Part shown: positions 1 to 8,857 of the stretch, one piece after another
Layout: each line of letters starts with the position of its first letter
How positions within the stretch are numbered: the first letter of the stretch is position 1
DNA from: Actinoplanes sp. M2I2
GTDB lineage: Bacteria; Actinomycetota; Actinomycetes; Mycobacteriales; Micromonosporaceae
Length of the DNA stretch: 64,000 nt
Assembly: GCF_023544445.1 (NCBI RefSeq)
Contig: NZ_JALPVJ010000003.1
Location: forward strand, 58,547 to 122,546
Reading direction: 5' to 3'
Made by a program: the position numbers and the translations under genes
The notes under the pieces: model-generated
What the model was told of the DNA's origin: nothing
The model's input: only the letters and a program-made list of their open reading frames with translations
Database searches by the model: none

Positions 1-2
1 GG

Positions 3-152
3 GGCGCTCGCAACTTCTTCGAGAAGAGGGCCGGGCTGGAGGCCGGCGGCTATCCGGCCGACCTCCCGTTGCGGCCGCTGCTGCGCCGGCTCAGAGGTCC
101 TTCTGCCACTCGATCCAGGCGTCGACGGCCCGGAAGCCCATCGCGCGGTTGA
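3..152 (+). CDS. Possible 3' end of a truncated gene
   Basis: An open frame enters from the left edge and reads [16 protein letters not shown] followed by a Leu/Arg-rich stretch. Its codons have strong G/C third positions up to about position 93, which suggests real coding sequence. The in-frame TGA is at 150-152, so it would overlap the convergent acetyltransferase by about 60 bp, and the last 20 codons look poor. The true gene may be frameshifted or may end differently near 93. Too little remains to assign a function. Confidence 0.3.
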   Translation, partial: GARNFFEKRAGLEAGGYPADLPLRPLLRRLRGPSATRSRRRRPGSPSRG

Positions 153-1068
153 TGTTCAGCATGTAGGCGTTCTCCGACGCGTTGAAGGTGTCGATCGCCT
201 CCAGCTGCGGCCGGTGCTCGCGGATGTTGTCGAGGTTGTCCAGCTTGACCAGCATGCCGAGCCGGTGGCCGCGGTGGTCGGGGTCGACCAGCGTGGTGTT
301 CTGCCAGGCGTGGACCGGCTGGTCGACCTCGCAGATCAGCCAGGTCCAGGCGACCAGCTTGTCGCCGATCGTCGCGCCGGCCTGGAAGCTGCGGCGACCA
401 CGCCGTTCCCGGGCCTCCTCGTCCTTCCGCAGACGGTCGGCGTCGATCTTCTCCGGCTCCCAGTTCATGTCGCCGGTGGGAGCGTCGGCGTTCAGCCGGC
501 TCTCCAGATAGGCCACGTCGTCGATGATGTCGTCGGGCGGGACGCCGACCCAGCGCCGCAGCCGGTAGTCGCCGGCGTGCTTCTGGGCGTCGGCCCGCAG
601 CTCGGCCAGCCGCGGCTCGTCCAGCGCGGTGACGTCGAGCCGGCTGCGCGTCTCGGCCAGCCCGGCCTTGGCTCCGACCGCCTCGGCGAAGGCGCCGCCG
701 TCGGGGTGCCGGTCGACGGACGCGGCCATCAGGTGCTTGCGGTTGTTGACCCGGGCGCGCTCGACGGCGACCTCCCACAGTGCCCGGCCCACCCCACGCC
801 GGCGGCACTCGGGCAGGACCAGCAAGTCAAGTTCCACATTGTCCAGATTGTCGAGTTGCGGGAACGACAGGTCGAGGTAGCCGACCGGCTTTCCGTCGAG
901 GTGGCCCAGATAGCGCTCGAACATCACTCCGGGTGGCGGATCGGTGAACTTCGCGCGGTAATTCTTCCGGCTCTGGAAGGGGAGGTCCGGACAATCGTGG
1001 TGCGCCACGACGCTGGCGATGTCATAGGCGAGGTCGGGAGACGTTAGCGGCTCGACCGATACAGTCAT
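91..1068 (-). CDS. GNAT family N-acetyltransferase, tandem-domain type
   Basis: Protein of about 325 aa that probably transfers an acyl group from acyl-CoA to an unknown amine. The N-terminal half has a GNAT core: a beta4-like [20 protein letters not shown] with the acyl-CoA-binding R-R-G-V-G-R loop. The C-terminal half has a second, weaker GNAT-like unit ([16 protein letters not shown]) and ends in a typical NINRAMGFR motif. This tandem layout is common in actinobacteria. I chose the ATG at 1068 (MTVSVEPL) because a GAGGGTG ribosome binding site precedes it and homology-like sequence begins there. An upstream in-frame extension is poor protein. The start codon and part of the Shine-Dalgarno lie in a perfect hairpin (1065-1098). 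Substrate unknown. Confidence 0.85.
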   Translation of the reverse strand: MTVSVEPLTSPDLAYDIASVVAHHDCPDLPFQSRKNYRAKFTDPPPGVMFERYLGHLDGKPVGYLDLSFPQLDNLDNVELDLLVLPECRRRGVGRALWEVAVERARVNNRKHLMAASVDRHPDGGAFAEAVGAKAGLAETRSRLDVTALDEPRLAELRADAQKHAGDYRLRRWVGVPPDDIIDDVAYLESRLNADAPTGDMNWEPEKIDADRLRKDEEARERRGRRSFQAGATIGDKLVAWTWLICEVDQPVHAWQNTTLVDPDHRGHRLGMLVKLDNLDNIREHRPQLEAIDTFNASENAYMLNINRAMGFRAVDAWIEWQKDL

Positions 1069-1098
1069 GGCCGTCACCCTCGTCGGTGACGGCCATGA
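1065..1098. promoter_or_regulatory. 14-bp perfect inverted repeat over the acetyltransferase start codon
   Basis: Arms 1065-1078 (TCATGGCCGTCACC) and 1085-1098 are exact reverse complements, separated by CTCGTC. In the mRNA the downstream arm contains the AUG, and the stem also covers part of the GAGGGTG ribosome binding site. It could be a translation-controlling hairpin or a repressor operator. Function is inferred. Confidence 0.55.
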
Positions 1099-1358
1099 AC
1101 GCGAGCGATTTACCAGCTCGGCTCGTTCAACCTTCAGTCCGGCCTGGAGGGCCGGCAAGTGGTCGGGAGGACGGACGCACAGCGCCTCCGGCACTGGGTC
1201 GTTGGGCACCCTCGGAGATTGTCGCCAAGCTCGAAGGTGAGGGGCCGCGTACGGCGTCGCGCCCTCCCGCAGAGAGCATCCTGCCGATCCCGAGATCCCG
1301 GCGCAAGCCCTCTCGCGATGGAATTCTCACTTGTTGACCGATCGCCGATTACTCAGCG

Positions 1359-2642
1359 TCATCCAAGCAGGCCGGCCTCGCGGGCGCCCTTCAGCGACGG
1401 CTTGATCCGATGGGTCGGCCCGACCTGGTCGGCCACCGCGTCCAGCGTCTTGAGGCCCTCGCCGGTGTTGTAGACGACGGTCTCCTTCTCGGGGTCGAGC
1501 TTGCCGCTCGCGACCAGCTTCTTGAGCACCGCGACGGTGGTGCCGCCGGCGGTCTCGGCGAAGACGCCGGTGGTCTCGGCCAGCAGCCGGATGCCGGCGC
1601 GGATCTCCTCGTCGTCGGCGTAGTCCATCCAGCCGCCGGTGCGGCGGACGGCCTCGATCGCGTACGCCCCGGCGGCCGGGTCGCCGATGTTCAGCGACTT
1701 GGCGATGCCGGTCGGCTTCACCGGGACGATCTCGTCGGTGCCGGCCTGCAGCGCGGTGGCGATCGGGTTGCACCCGGCCGACTGCGCCCCGAAGACCGTC
1801 CAGCCACCCTCGGGCGCCTCGACCAGGCCGGCCTCGACCAGCTCGGAGAACGCCTTGTCGACCTTGGTCAGCAGCTCGCCCGAGGCCATCGGGATGACCA
1901 CCTGGGCCGGGATGCGCCAACCCAGCTGCTCGGCCACCTCGTAGCCCAGGGTCTTGGAGCCCTCGGCGTAGAACGGCCGGACGTTCACGTTGACGAACGC
2001 GGTGTCCTCGAACTCGTCGGTCTCGACCAGTTCGCCGCAGAGCCGGTTCACGTCGTCGTAGGAGCCCTCGATGGCGACCAGCTCGCCACCGTAGACCGCG
2101 GTGGTGATGATCTTGCCCTGCTCCAGATCGGACGGGATGAAGACGATGCTGGGGACGCCGGCCCGGGCTGCGTGGGCGGCCACCGAGTTGGCCAGGTTGC
2201 CGGTGGAGGCGCAGGCGAACCGGGTGAAGCCGAGGCCCCGGGCGGCGGTGAGGGCCACCGAGACGACCCGGTCCTTGAACGAGTGGGTCGGGTTGGCCGA
2301 GTCGTCCTTGACCCAGAGCGGCGCCCGCAGGCCGACCGCGGCGGCCAGGGCGGGCGCACCGACCAGCGGGGTCAGGCCGGGGTCGAGGGTGACCCGGGTG
2401 GCCGGGTCCTGCCCGGTGGGAAGCAGCCCCGCGTACCGCCAGATGTTCTGCGGGCCGGCCTCGATCTGCTCACGGGTGACCCGCGCGAGAGCGGCCTGGT
2501 CGTAGGCCACCTCGAGCGGGCCGAAACACTCGTAGCAGGCGTGCTGGGCGACCAGCGGGTATTCGGCGCCGCAGGCACGGCAGACGAGACCCGTGGCGGG
2601 CGAGGTGGAGATGGCAGCGGGTGTGCTGACGGCAGACGTCAT
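1359..2642 (-). CDS. thrC: Threonine synthase
   Basis: Protein of 427 aa. It is a PLP-dependent lyase converting O-phosphohomoserine to threonine in the cytoplasm. The N-terminus carries a zinc-ribbon-like CRACG...CYECFG pair of CxxC motifs. The PLP lysine lies in NPTHSFKDRVVS, followed by the phosphate-binding and dimer features of fold type II enzymes (STGNLANSVAAHAA). The start is the ATG at 2642, preceded by GAGAGGAAAG. An in-frame upstream ATG is only part of the riboswitch core sequence. The gene stands alone, without hom or thrB. The SAM-I riboswitch ahead of it implies control by S-adenosylmethionine, so it probably balances threonine against methionine synthesis. Confidence in the family is high; a threonine-synthase-like paralogue with another role is possible. 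Confidence 0.92.
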   Translation of the reverse strand: MTSAVSTPAAISTSPATGLVCRACGAEYPLVAQHACYECFGPLEVAYDQAALARVTREQIEAGPQNIWRYAGLLPTGQDPATRVTLDPGLTPLVGAPALAAAVGLRAPLWVKDDSANPTHSFKDRVVSVALTAARGLGFTRFACASTGNLANSVAAHAARAGVPSIVFIPSDLEQGKIITTAVYGGELVAIEGSYDDVNRLCGELVETDEFEDTAFVNVNVRPFYAEGSKTLGYEVAEQLGWRIPAQVVIPMASGELLTKVDKAFSELVEAGLVEAPEGGWTVFGAQSAGCNPIATALQAGTDEIVPVKPTGIAKSLNIGDPAAGAYAIEAVRRTGGWMDYADDEEIRAGIRLLAETTGVFAETAGGTTVAVLKKLVASGKLDPEKETVVYNTGEGLKTLDAVADQVGPTHRIKPSLKGAREAGLLG

Positions 2643-2650
2643 CGAGGCTT

Positions 2651-2788
2651 TCCTCTCATCTTTCCCCGCGGCGATCTGCCGGACCGGGGACGGAATTAGC
2701 ACCTGCCGCGCGCGAGCCTCGTCGTCGAGACCACGCGGTGGTTGCCGGGGCTTCATCGGGCCGTTCCCTCTGCCCCTCTGGATGAGGT
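2651..2788 (-). promoter_or_regulatory. SAM-I (S-box) riboswitch upstream of thrC
   Basis: On the minus strand the leader reads CTCATC-CAGAGGGGCAGAGGG, then the invariant GGCCCGATGAAGCCCCGGCA core, then AGGTGCTAATTCCGTC and finally GGGGAAAGATGAGAGG. This matches the SAM-I consensus block by block. The P1 helix is CTCATC (2781-2786) with GATGAG (2655-2660). The 3' P1 strand runs straight into the GAGAGG Shine-Dalgarno of thrC, so ligand-stabilised P1 would hide the ribosome binding site, giving translational repression. No Rho-independent terminator is seen. Motif assignment is direct; the mechanism is inference. Confidence 0.93.
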
Positions 2789-2869
2789 ATTCAGTTGTGT
2801 TTCCAACACCTTACGTCGGATTCCCTTGATCAGGCTCGCGGGATCCCGAGGTGTGAGCCACTGCGCTGG

Positions 2870-3733
2870 CTATGAAGTGATGTCCTTGCGGGTGAAGCGC
2901 CAGAACGCGAGGCCCCAGCACAGCGTGGCGTAGGCGACCGCGCTGATCGCCCCCTTGACCAGGTCGTCCGACTGCGCCGGGGTGGAGAGCAACCCCATCC
3001 AGGCGTCGCTGAAGTGCGTCGGCAACAGGTAGCGGATGTCCCCCAGCGCGGTGATCTGATCGAGGATGCTCGACAGGATCCAGAGCATCACCGCGCCGCC
3101 GACCGCGCCCAGCGGCGCGTCGGTCAGCACCCCGAGCAGGAACGCCAGCCCGGCCACGACCAGCATCGAGACGGCCAGGTAGCCGACGATCGCGAACAGC
3201 CGCAGCAGACCCGGCCCGGGGGCGATCTCGGCGGCCACCGTGCTGCCCAGCGGGTGCCAGCCGTAGCGCAGCGTCCCGGCGATCAACGCCACCCCGGTCA
3301 GCACCAGCAGCGCGACCGCCGAGTAGCCCAGCGCGACGATCAGCTTGACCGCGAGCAGCCGGGCCCGGGGCACCGGCACCGCCAGCAGATAGCGCAGGCT
3401 GCCCCAGCTGGCCTCGCTGGCGACCGTGTCGCCGCAGAACAGCGCGACCACCACGACCAGCAGGAAACCGGCCGAGACGGCCAGGCAGAACAGCGCGAAG
3501 TTGAGGCCGCCCGAGGTGGCCAGATCGACCAGGCTGTCGAAGGCTCCGCCGCTCTCCTCGTCCTCACCGCCGCCGAACTCGAAGGCGGCCAGCACGATCA
3601 GCGGCAGCAGGGCCATGAAGCCCAGAGCCAGCTGCGTCCGCCGGCGCGAAGCCTGACGCCGTACCTCGGCCCAGATCGGCATGGTGCGCGACGGCCGATA
3701 GCCGACGGCACCCGAATCCGTGGAAACGCTCAT
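2870..3733 (-). CDS. ABC transporter permease (ABC-2 type)
   Basis: Protein of 287 aa with about six hydrophobic segments: LALGFMALLPLIVLAAFEF, then FALFCLAVSAGFLLVVVVAL, and four more towards the C-terminus. A cytoplasmic basic N-terminus precedes them. A motif like SWGSLRYLLAVPVPR is typical of the ABC-2/NatB-like export permeases. It starts with ATG at 3733 inside the stop codon of the upstream hydrolase/ATPase fusion (ATGA overlap, 3730-3733), so the two are translationally coupled and should form one exporter. Substrate unknown. Confidence 0.85.
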   Translation of the reverse strand: MSVSTDSGAVGYRPSRTMPIWAEVRRQASRRRTQLALGFMALLPLIVLAAFEFGGGEDEESGGAFDSLVDLATSGGLNFALFCLAVSAGFLLVVVVALFCGDTVASEASWGSLRYLLAVPVPRARLLAVKLIVALGYSAVALLVLTGVALIAGTLRYGWHPLGSTVAAEIAPGPGLLRLFAIVGYLAVSMLVVAGLAFLLGVLTDAPLGAVGGAVMLWILSSILDQITALGDIRYLLPTHFSDAWMGLLSTPAQSDDLVKGAISAVAYATLCWGLAFWRFTRKDITS

Positions 3734-6510
3734 CGGTCGCCACTCCCCCGCGAGTTGTCGCCCACCAGCGCGAGGAAGGCGTCCTCGAGCCTCCGCCGCG
3801 GCACCACCCGGTCGACCCCGACACCGGCCCGGACCAGCGAGGCCACCACCTCGGAGCGCGGCGTGCCGTTCATGTCGACGATCAGCCCGGACGCGCCGTC
3901 CGGCAGCACCGAACGCACGCCCAGCTCGTCCAGCACCCGCTCGGCGGCCGGCACGTCGGACACCTCGAGCTGCACCGACGGCGAGTCGCCGACGATGTCC
4001 TCGACCGGGCCGGACGCGACGATGCGGCCCTTGTTGACCACGACGGCGTGCGTGCACGTCTGCTCGACCTCGGCGAGCAGGTGGCTGGAGACCAGCACCG
4101 CCCGGCCGTCGGTGGCGTACCGCTTGAGCACCCGGCGCATCTCGGCGATCTGCGGCGGGTCGAGGCCGTCCGTCGGCTCGTCCAGCACCAGCAGCTCGGG
4201 CAGGCCGAGCATGGCCTGGGCGATGGCCAGCCGCTGCCGCATGCCGTGGCTGTATTTCTTGGTGCGCCGGTGGACCGAGTCGCCCAGCCCGGCGATCTCC
4301 AGCGCCTCGTCGAAGCGCGCGTCGGCCCACGGCCGGCCGGTCGCCTTCCAGTACGCGTGCAGGTTTTCCAGCCCGGTCAGGTGGGGCAGGAAACCCGGCC
4401 CCTCGACCAGCGCGCCGACCCGCGACAGCACCGGGGCGCCGGGCACCAGCCGGTGGCCGAACACCAGCGCTTCGCCCGCGGTCGGCATGGTCAGGCCCAT
4501 CAGCACCCGCAGCGTGGTGGTCTTGCCGGCGCCGTTCGGGCCGAGCAGGCCCACCACCTGGCCCCGCTCGACGGTGAAGCTGATCTCCTCCACGGCGACG
4601 AACCCGTCCGCGTACGCCTTGCGCAGCCCGCTGACCACCAACGGCGTACCCGCGTACTCGGGCCGGGTCGGGGTCTCGTGCCGTCGCATCCGGCGCCGCC
4701 GCACGAGCAGCAGCACGACGAGGCCGACCACGATCGCGGCGAGCAGACCGGCCAGCACGTAACGCCAGACGGTCTGCGGGTTGGCGATCGGCGTGCCCAC
4801 CACGGTCGGCAGCTCGAGGGCCGGAGCCACCTGCACCGTGTAGGTGGCCGGCTGCTCCGGGGACAGGAAGGCCTGGTCGGTGGTGGCGACCACGACGCGT
4901 ACGGTGTGGCCGGCCTCGATCCGGCGGACGATCGCCGGCAGCCGGACCGTGCGCTCCGGAGCGTCGTCGATCGACGCCGGCAGGCCGGTCAGGCGCACCG
5001 GCGCGACCAGGCCCGCGGTCAACGTCGGCGCCCCCGCCTGGTCGACGTCGTAGAGCTTGACGAACAGCGTCGCCTCCCCGGTCGGCGACGCGGCGCGCAG
5101 CCGGACGGTGGGCGACCCGGCGAGGTCGATCGCCGAGCCCACCGGCCGGCTCTCGAACCTCGCGTACTGCCCGGGGATGTCGGCCGCGACGCCGGCCAGC
5201 AGCGTGCTCAACTGCCCCCCGGTGCCCGGCAGCGACGAGATCGCGCCGGGGTTGCCGTTCGGCGGGTTGGCGATCGGCTGGGCCGGGCCGGCCAGTTCCA
5301 CCCGGGTGCTTCCGGTCCCGCTCAGACCCGGGTACGTGCCGGTCGAGTACCCGTTCGTGACGAGCCCCCGGTCGAGCGCGCTGAAGCCGGCCACCCGCGA
5401 GTAGGTGAAGCTGCCCGACGGCGCGTCGCCCGCGCCCTTGACGTAGTGGTCGAGCCACTGCGCGGTCAGGGCCCGCACCCTGTCCTGGTCGGTCTGCGGC
5501 CCGGCGCCGCCGTCGTGGCCGCCGGTGAACCAGGCGACCCGCACCGGGGTGCCGGTCGCGGCGATGGAGCGCGCGTTGGCGTCGCCCTCGCTGAGCGGGA
5601 AGAGCGTGTCGACCGCGCCCTGGATGAGCAGGGTGGGGGACTTGATCCGCTCGACGACCGACGCGGGACTCGACCGGCGCAGCAGGTCGAGTGTCTTCTG
5701 CTCGGGGTTGCCGGTGGTCGCCACGTCGAGATAGGCCGCGCAGACGTCGGCGGCGAACCGCCCGCAGGCCGGGTCGATCGTGACCCCGGCCGGTGGCGCC
5801 CCGGCCCCGCCGGCCGCGAGCGCGCCCTCCGACGGCACCGCCCCGCCGTTGCCGAAGAAGACGCCGGCCCAGCCCTTCTTGAACACGCCGGTGGCCGACG
5901 TGTCGGCCGACTGCGGCAGGAAGACGTTGGTCAGGTCGTTCCAGGTGATCGACGGGACGATCGCGTCGACCCGCTGATCCTGACCGGCCAGCATCAGCGC
6001 GAGCGCCCCGCCGTAGGAACCGCCGACCACCCCCACCCGGGGGTCGCCGGCGCCGTCGGTCTGGATCTCGGGGCGGGCGGCGAGCCAGTCGAGCAGGCCC
6101 TGCGCGTCGCGGATCTCGTGATCGGGGCTGTTGAGGTGGATCTGCCCGCCGCTGCGCCCGAAGCCCTGGGCGGTGTAGGTCAGCACCGCGTAACCCCGCC
6201 CGGCCAGCGACTCGGCGTCGTCGCTGACCGACTCCTTGGTGCCGCCGAAGCCGTGGGCGAGCAGCACCGCGGGCACCCGGCCGGAGCGGTCGCGGGGCAG
6301 GTAGAGCCGGGTGTCGAGGGAAACGTTCTCGTTGCGGTCGGGCCCGCTGAGGACCGTGATCATCGCGTCCTGGGCCGTCCAGGCGGCCCGCTCGGGCCAC
6401 ACGGCCCAGCCGGTGAGCCCGGCGACGAGCACGAGGACGGCCGAACCGGCGAGGAGGCGGCCGCGGGAGGGCCGGGGCAGGGCGCGGCGCAGCCGGCTCG
6501 TCCATGACAT
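3730..6510 (-). CDS. S15-type alpha/beta hydrolase fused to an ABC transporter ATPase
   Basis: A 926-aa chimera. Residues 18-37 form an N-terminal signal/anchor segment. Residues 60-560 are a CocE/X-prolyl dipeptidyl-peptidase-like hydrolase with nucleophile elbow GGSYGG (Ser about 165), a later Asp in GAVDTLFP and a His in FTGGHDGG, followed by a beta-rich region like the S15 C-terminal domain. A second membrane segment lies at about 578-602. Residues about 630-926 are an ABC ATPase with Walker A GPNGAGKTTT, signature YSHGMRQRLA and Walker B LLVLDEPTDG. The topology implies an outside hydrolase tethered to an inside ATPase. It is coupled to the permease at 2870-3733. Such fusions occur in actinobacteria, but their substrate is unknown. 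It might export a compound that the hydrolase processes. Confidence 0.88.
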   Translation of the reverse strand: MSWTSRLRRALPRPSRGRLLAGSAVLVLVAGLTGWAVWPERAAWTAQDAMITVLSGPDRNENVSLDTRLYLPRDRSGRVPAVLLAHGFGGTKESVSDDAESLAGRGYAVLTYTAQGFGRSGGQIHLNSPDHEIRDAQGLLDWLAARPEIQTDGAGDPRVGVVGGSYGGALALMLAGQDQRVDAIVPSITWNDLTNVFLPQSADTSATGVFKKGWAGVFFGNGGAVPSEGALAAGGAGAPPAGVTIDPACGRFAADVCAAYLDVATTGNPEQKTLDLLRRSSPASVVERIKSPTLLIQGAVDTLFPLSEGDANARSIAATGTPVRVAWFTGGHDGGAGPQTDQDRVRALTAQWLDHYVKGAGDAPSGSFTYSRVAGFSALDRGLVTNGYSTGTYPGLSGTGSTRVELAGPAQPIANPPNGNPGAISSLPGTGGQLSTLLAGVAADIPGQYARFESRPVGSAIDLAGSPTVRLRAASPTGEATLFVKLYDVDQAGAPTLTAGLVAPVRLTGLPASIDDAPERTVRLPAIVRRIEAGHTVRVVVATTDQAFLSPEQPATYTVQVAPALELPTVVGTPIANPQTVWRYVLAGLLAAIVVGLVVLLLVRRRRMRRHETPTRPEYAGTPLVVSGLRKAYADGFVAVEEISFTVERGQVVGLLGPNGAGKTTTLRVLMGLTMPTAGEALVFGHRLVPGAPVLSRVGALVEGPGFLPHLTGLENLHAYWKATGRPWADARFDEALEIAGLGDSVHRRTKKYSHGMRQRLAIAQAMLGLPELLVLDEPTDGLDPPQIAEMRRVLKRYATDGRAVLVSSHLLAEVEQTCTHAVVVNKGRIVASGPVEDIVGDSPSVQLEVSDVPAAERVLDELGVRSVLPDGASGLIVDMNGTPRSEVVASLVRAGVGVDRVVPRRRLEDAFLALVGDNSRGSGDR

Positions 6511-6618
6511 GCCTGAACGCTAGCCGCAGGCGACTGAGCGATCCTGTGAAACCTCTCAGGAGCGGTCGGGCGATAGCGTGGAGTATCGAGATCAGACGTC
6601 GATCGAAGGGCCGCCCGA

Positions 6619-8850
6619 GTGGACAAGGAACTGAAGCTGACCGTGACCTTGCGGCCGGCCGGGCTCGACGACCGTCGCGGCATCGTGCGGCTGCCTCCCG
6701 AGGTGATGGAGGCGCTGCAGATCAACCCGGGCGATCCGGTGCGGCTGCGGGGCCGCACGACCACCGCCGCGCTGGCCGCCAAGGCCGATCCGGCGGCCGG
6801 TCAGAAACTGCTCCACGTCGACGACATCACGCTGGGCAACCTGGGGGTCCGGGAGGGCACCGAGGTCGCCGTGATCCGGCGGCCGGCGGTGGCCGCCCGG
6901 CGGGTCACCCTCGCCGCCACGGACGACATCGTCGCGCTGACCTCGCCCGAGGATCTGCGGCTGGCGCTGCTCGGCAAGGTGGTCAGCGTGGGCGATCGCG
7001 TCTCGTTGCGCCCCCAGGACGTGTTGCCGCTGGCCGGGCGCCCCCAGGTGGCCAACGCGCACCGCCGGCTGCGCAACCGGCTCGGTTATCAGTGGAACGT
7101 CGCCCTGCTCACCGTGGTGGAGGTCGAGGAGGCGGACGCCGCCGTGGTCACCATGGACACCGTGGTCGGCTGGCAGGACGGCACGACGTCGACGCCGGTG
7201 CCCGGTCCGCAGGCTTCGGCCGGGGAGCTCGCGGCCACCGACCCCGAGGTGCCGCCGCTGAGCCTCGACGACCTCCCCGGCATGCGCGCGCAGGCCCAGG
7301 AGCTGCAGGAGCTGCTCGACCTCGGCTTCAACCACCGGGAGGTGCTGGACCGTCTCGGCACCACCATCTCGCTCGGGGTGCTGATCTCCGGCCCGGCCGG
7401 CTCGGGCAAGTCGGCGCTGGTCCGCGCGGTGGCCGCCCAGGTCGAGGCCCGGGTGGTGCAGGTCTGGGCGCCCGGGCTGGCCGCGCTGACCAACACCGCG
7501 GCCGCGGGCCGGCTGCGCGAGCTGGCCCGCGAGGCCGGCCAGGGCGGCCCGACGGTGCTCCTCTTCTCGGATGTCGACGCGCTGGCGCCCCGCGAGGAGC
7601 CGGGCCCGATCTCGATCGTCTTCCGCCAGGTGCTCGAGGAGACGGTCCGGGCCGGGGTGGCGGTCGTCGCCACGACCAGCCGGCCCGAGTCGGTCGACCC
7701 GGCGCTGCGCTCGCCGGAACTGCTGGCCGTGCAGCTCGCGGTGCCCCTGCCGGACACGGCGATGCGGCTCGAGCAGCTGCGGGTGCTGACCCGGGGCATG
7801 CCGCTGGCCGAGGACGTGCGCCTCGACGACGTCGCCGGGCGGACCCCGGGGTTCGTCGCGGCCGACCTGGGCGCGCTCGCCCGCGAGGCCGGCGTGCGGG
7901 CCGCCCTGCGGCAGACCGACCGGGGTCAGGACGCCGCGGCCGCGCCGGAGCAGCCCGAGGCGCCCAAGGTGACCATGGCCGACTTCGAGGCCGCCCTCGA
8001 CGTCGTCCGGCCGACCTCGATGGCCGACTCGACGCTCGAGGTCGCGTCGGTGACCCTCGACGACGTGGGCGACATGGTCGAGGTCAAGCAGACGCTGACC
8101 GAGTCGGTGCTGTGGCCGCTCACCTACCCGGACACGTTCGCCCGGCTCGGGGTCTCGCCGCCGCGGGGTGTGCTCCTCTACGGCCCGCCCGGCTGCGGCA
8201 AGACGTATCTGGTCAAGGCGATCGCCGGCACGGGCAAGGCCAACGTGCTGTCGGTCAAGGGGGCCGAGCTGCTGAGCAAGTGGGTCGGCGACAGTGAGCG
8301 CGCGGTGCGCGAGCTGTTCCGCCGGGCCCGCGAGGCGGCGCCGACCCTGGTCTTCCTGGACGAGGTCGACGCGCTGGCGCCGACCCGGGGGCAGGCCAAC
8401 GACGGCGGCACCACCGACCGGGTGGTGGCCGCGCTGCTCACCGAGCTCGACGGGGTGGAGGACCTGCGCAACGTCGTGGTCATCGGCGCGACCAACCGGC
8501 CCGACCTGATCGACCCGGCGCTGCTGCGGCCGGGGCGGCTGGAACGGCTGGTCTATGTGCCGCCGCCGGACGCCGAGGCGCGGGCCGAGATCCTCAAGGC
8601 GTCGGCCAAGTCGGTGCCGCTCGACAAGGAGGTCGACCTGGTGCGGCTCGGCGCCGAGCTGGAGGGGTTCTCGGCCGCCGACTGCGCGGCCCTGATCCGC
8701 GAGTCGGCCCTGTCCGCGATGCGCGAGTCGCTCGAGGCGACGACGGTCACCGCCGGCAACGTGGCGACGGCCCGGCAGCGGGTGCGGCCGTCGCTGGACC
8801 CGGGTCAGGTGGCTTGGCTGGCCGCGTACGCGGAGACGCACCAGGCCTAG
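6619..8850 (+). CDS. cpa: Cdc48-like AAA+ ATPase of actinobacteria (Cpa type)
   Basis: Protein of 743 aa, GTG start. The N-domain (about 1-180) resembles the Cdc48 double-psi barrel (GIVRLPPEVMEALQINPGD). D1 has Walker A GPAGSGKS (about 258), but its Walker B region reads LLFSDVDALAP, lacking the catalytic Glu; sensor 1 and the arginine-finger region are also altered (TTSRPES, LRSPELL). D2 is intact: GPPGCGKT (about 521), FLDEVDALAPTRG (about 579), GATNRPDLIDPALLRPGRL. Length and architecture match the mycobacterial Cdc48-like protein, described as a proteasome interactor that unfolds or segregates protein complexes. The gene is transcribed alone, divergent from the hydrolase/ATPase fusion. 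Hydrolysis probably comes mainly from D2. Confidence 0.9.
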   Translation: MDKELKLTVTLRPAGLDDRRGIVRLPPEVMEALQINPGDPVRLRGRTTTAALAAKADPAAGQKLLHVDDITLGNLGVREGTEVAVIRRPAVAARRVTLAATDDIVALTSPEDLRLALLGKVVSVGDRVSLRPQDVLPLAGRPQVANAHRRLRNRLGYQWNVALLTVVEVEEADAAVVTMDTVVGWQDGTTSTPVPGPQASAGELAATDPEVPPLSLDDLPGMRAQAQELQELLDLGFNHREVLDRLGTTISLGVLISGPAGSGKSALVRAVAAQVEARVVQVWAPGLAALTNTAAAGRLRELAREAGQGGPTVLLFSDVDALAPREEPGPISIVFRQVLEETVRAGVAVVATTSRPESVDPALRSPELLAVQLAVPLPDTAMRLEQLRVLTRGMPLAEDVRLDDVAGRTPGFVAADLGALAREAGVRAALRQTDRGQDAAAAPEQPEAPKVTMADFEAALDVVRPTSMADSTLEVASVTLDDVGDMVEVKQTLTESVLWPLTYPDTFARLGVSPPRGVLLYGPPGCGKTYLVKAIAGTGKANVLSVKGAELLSKWVGDSERAVRELFRRAREAAPTLVFLDEVDALAPTRGQANDGGTTDRVVAALLTELDGVEDLRNVVVIGATNRPDLIDPALLRPGRLERLVYVPPPDAEARAEILKASAKSVPLDKEVDLVRLGAELEGFSAADCAALIRESALSAMRESLEATTVTAGNVATARQRVRPSLDPGQVAWLAAYAETHQA

Positions 8851-8857
8851 GCGCCGG

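Noticed and set aside
2643..2756. Longer threonine synthase start at 2756
   Set aside because: That ATG is the conserved GATGAAGCC core of the SAM-I riboswitch and not a start codon.
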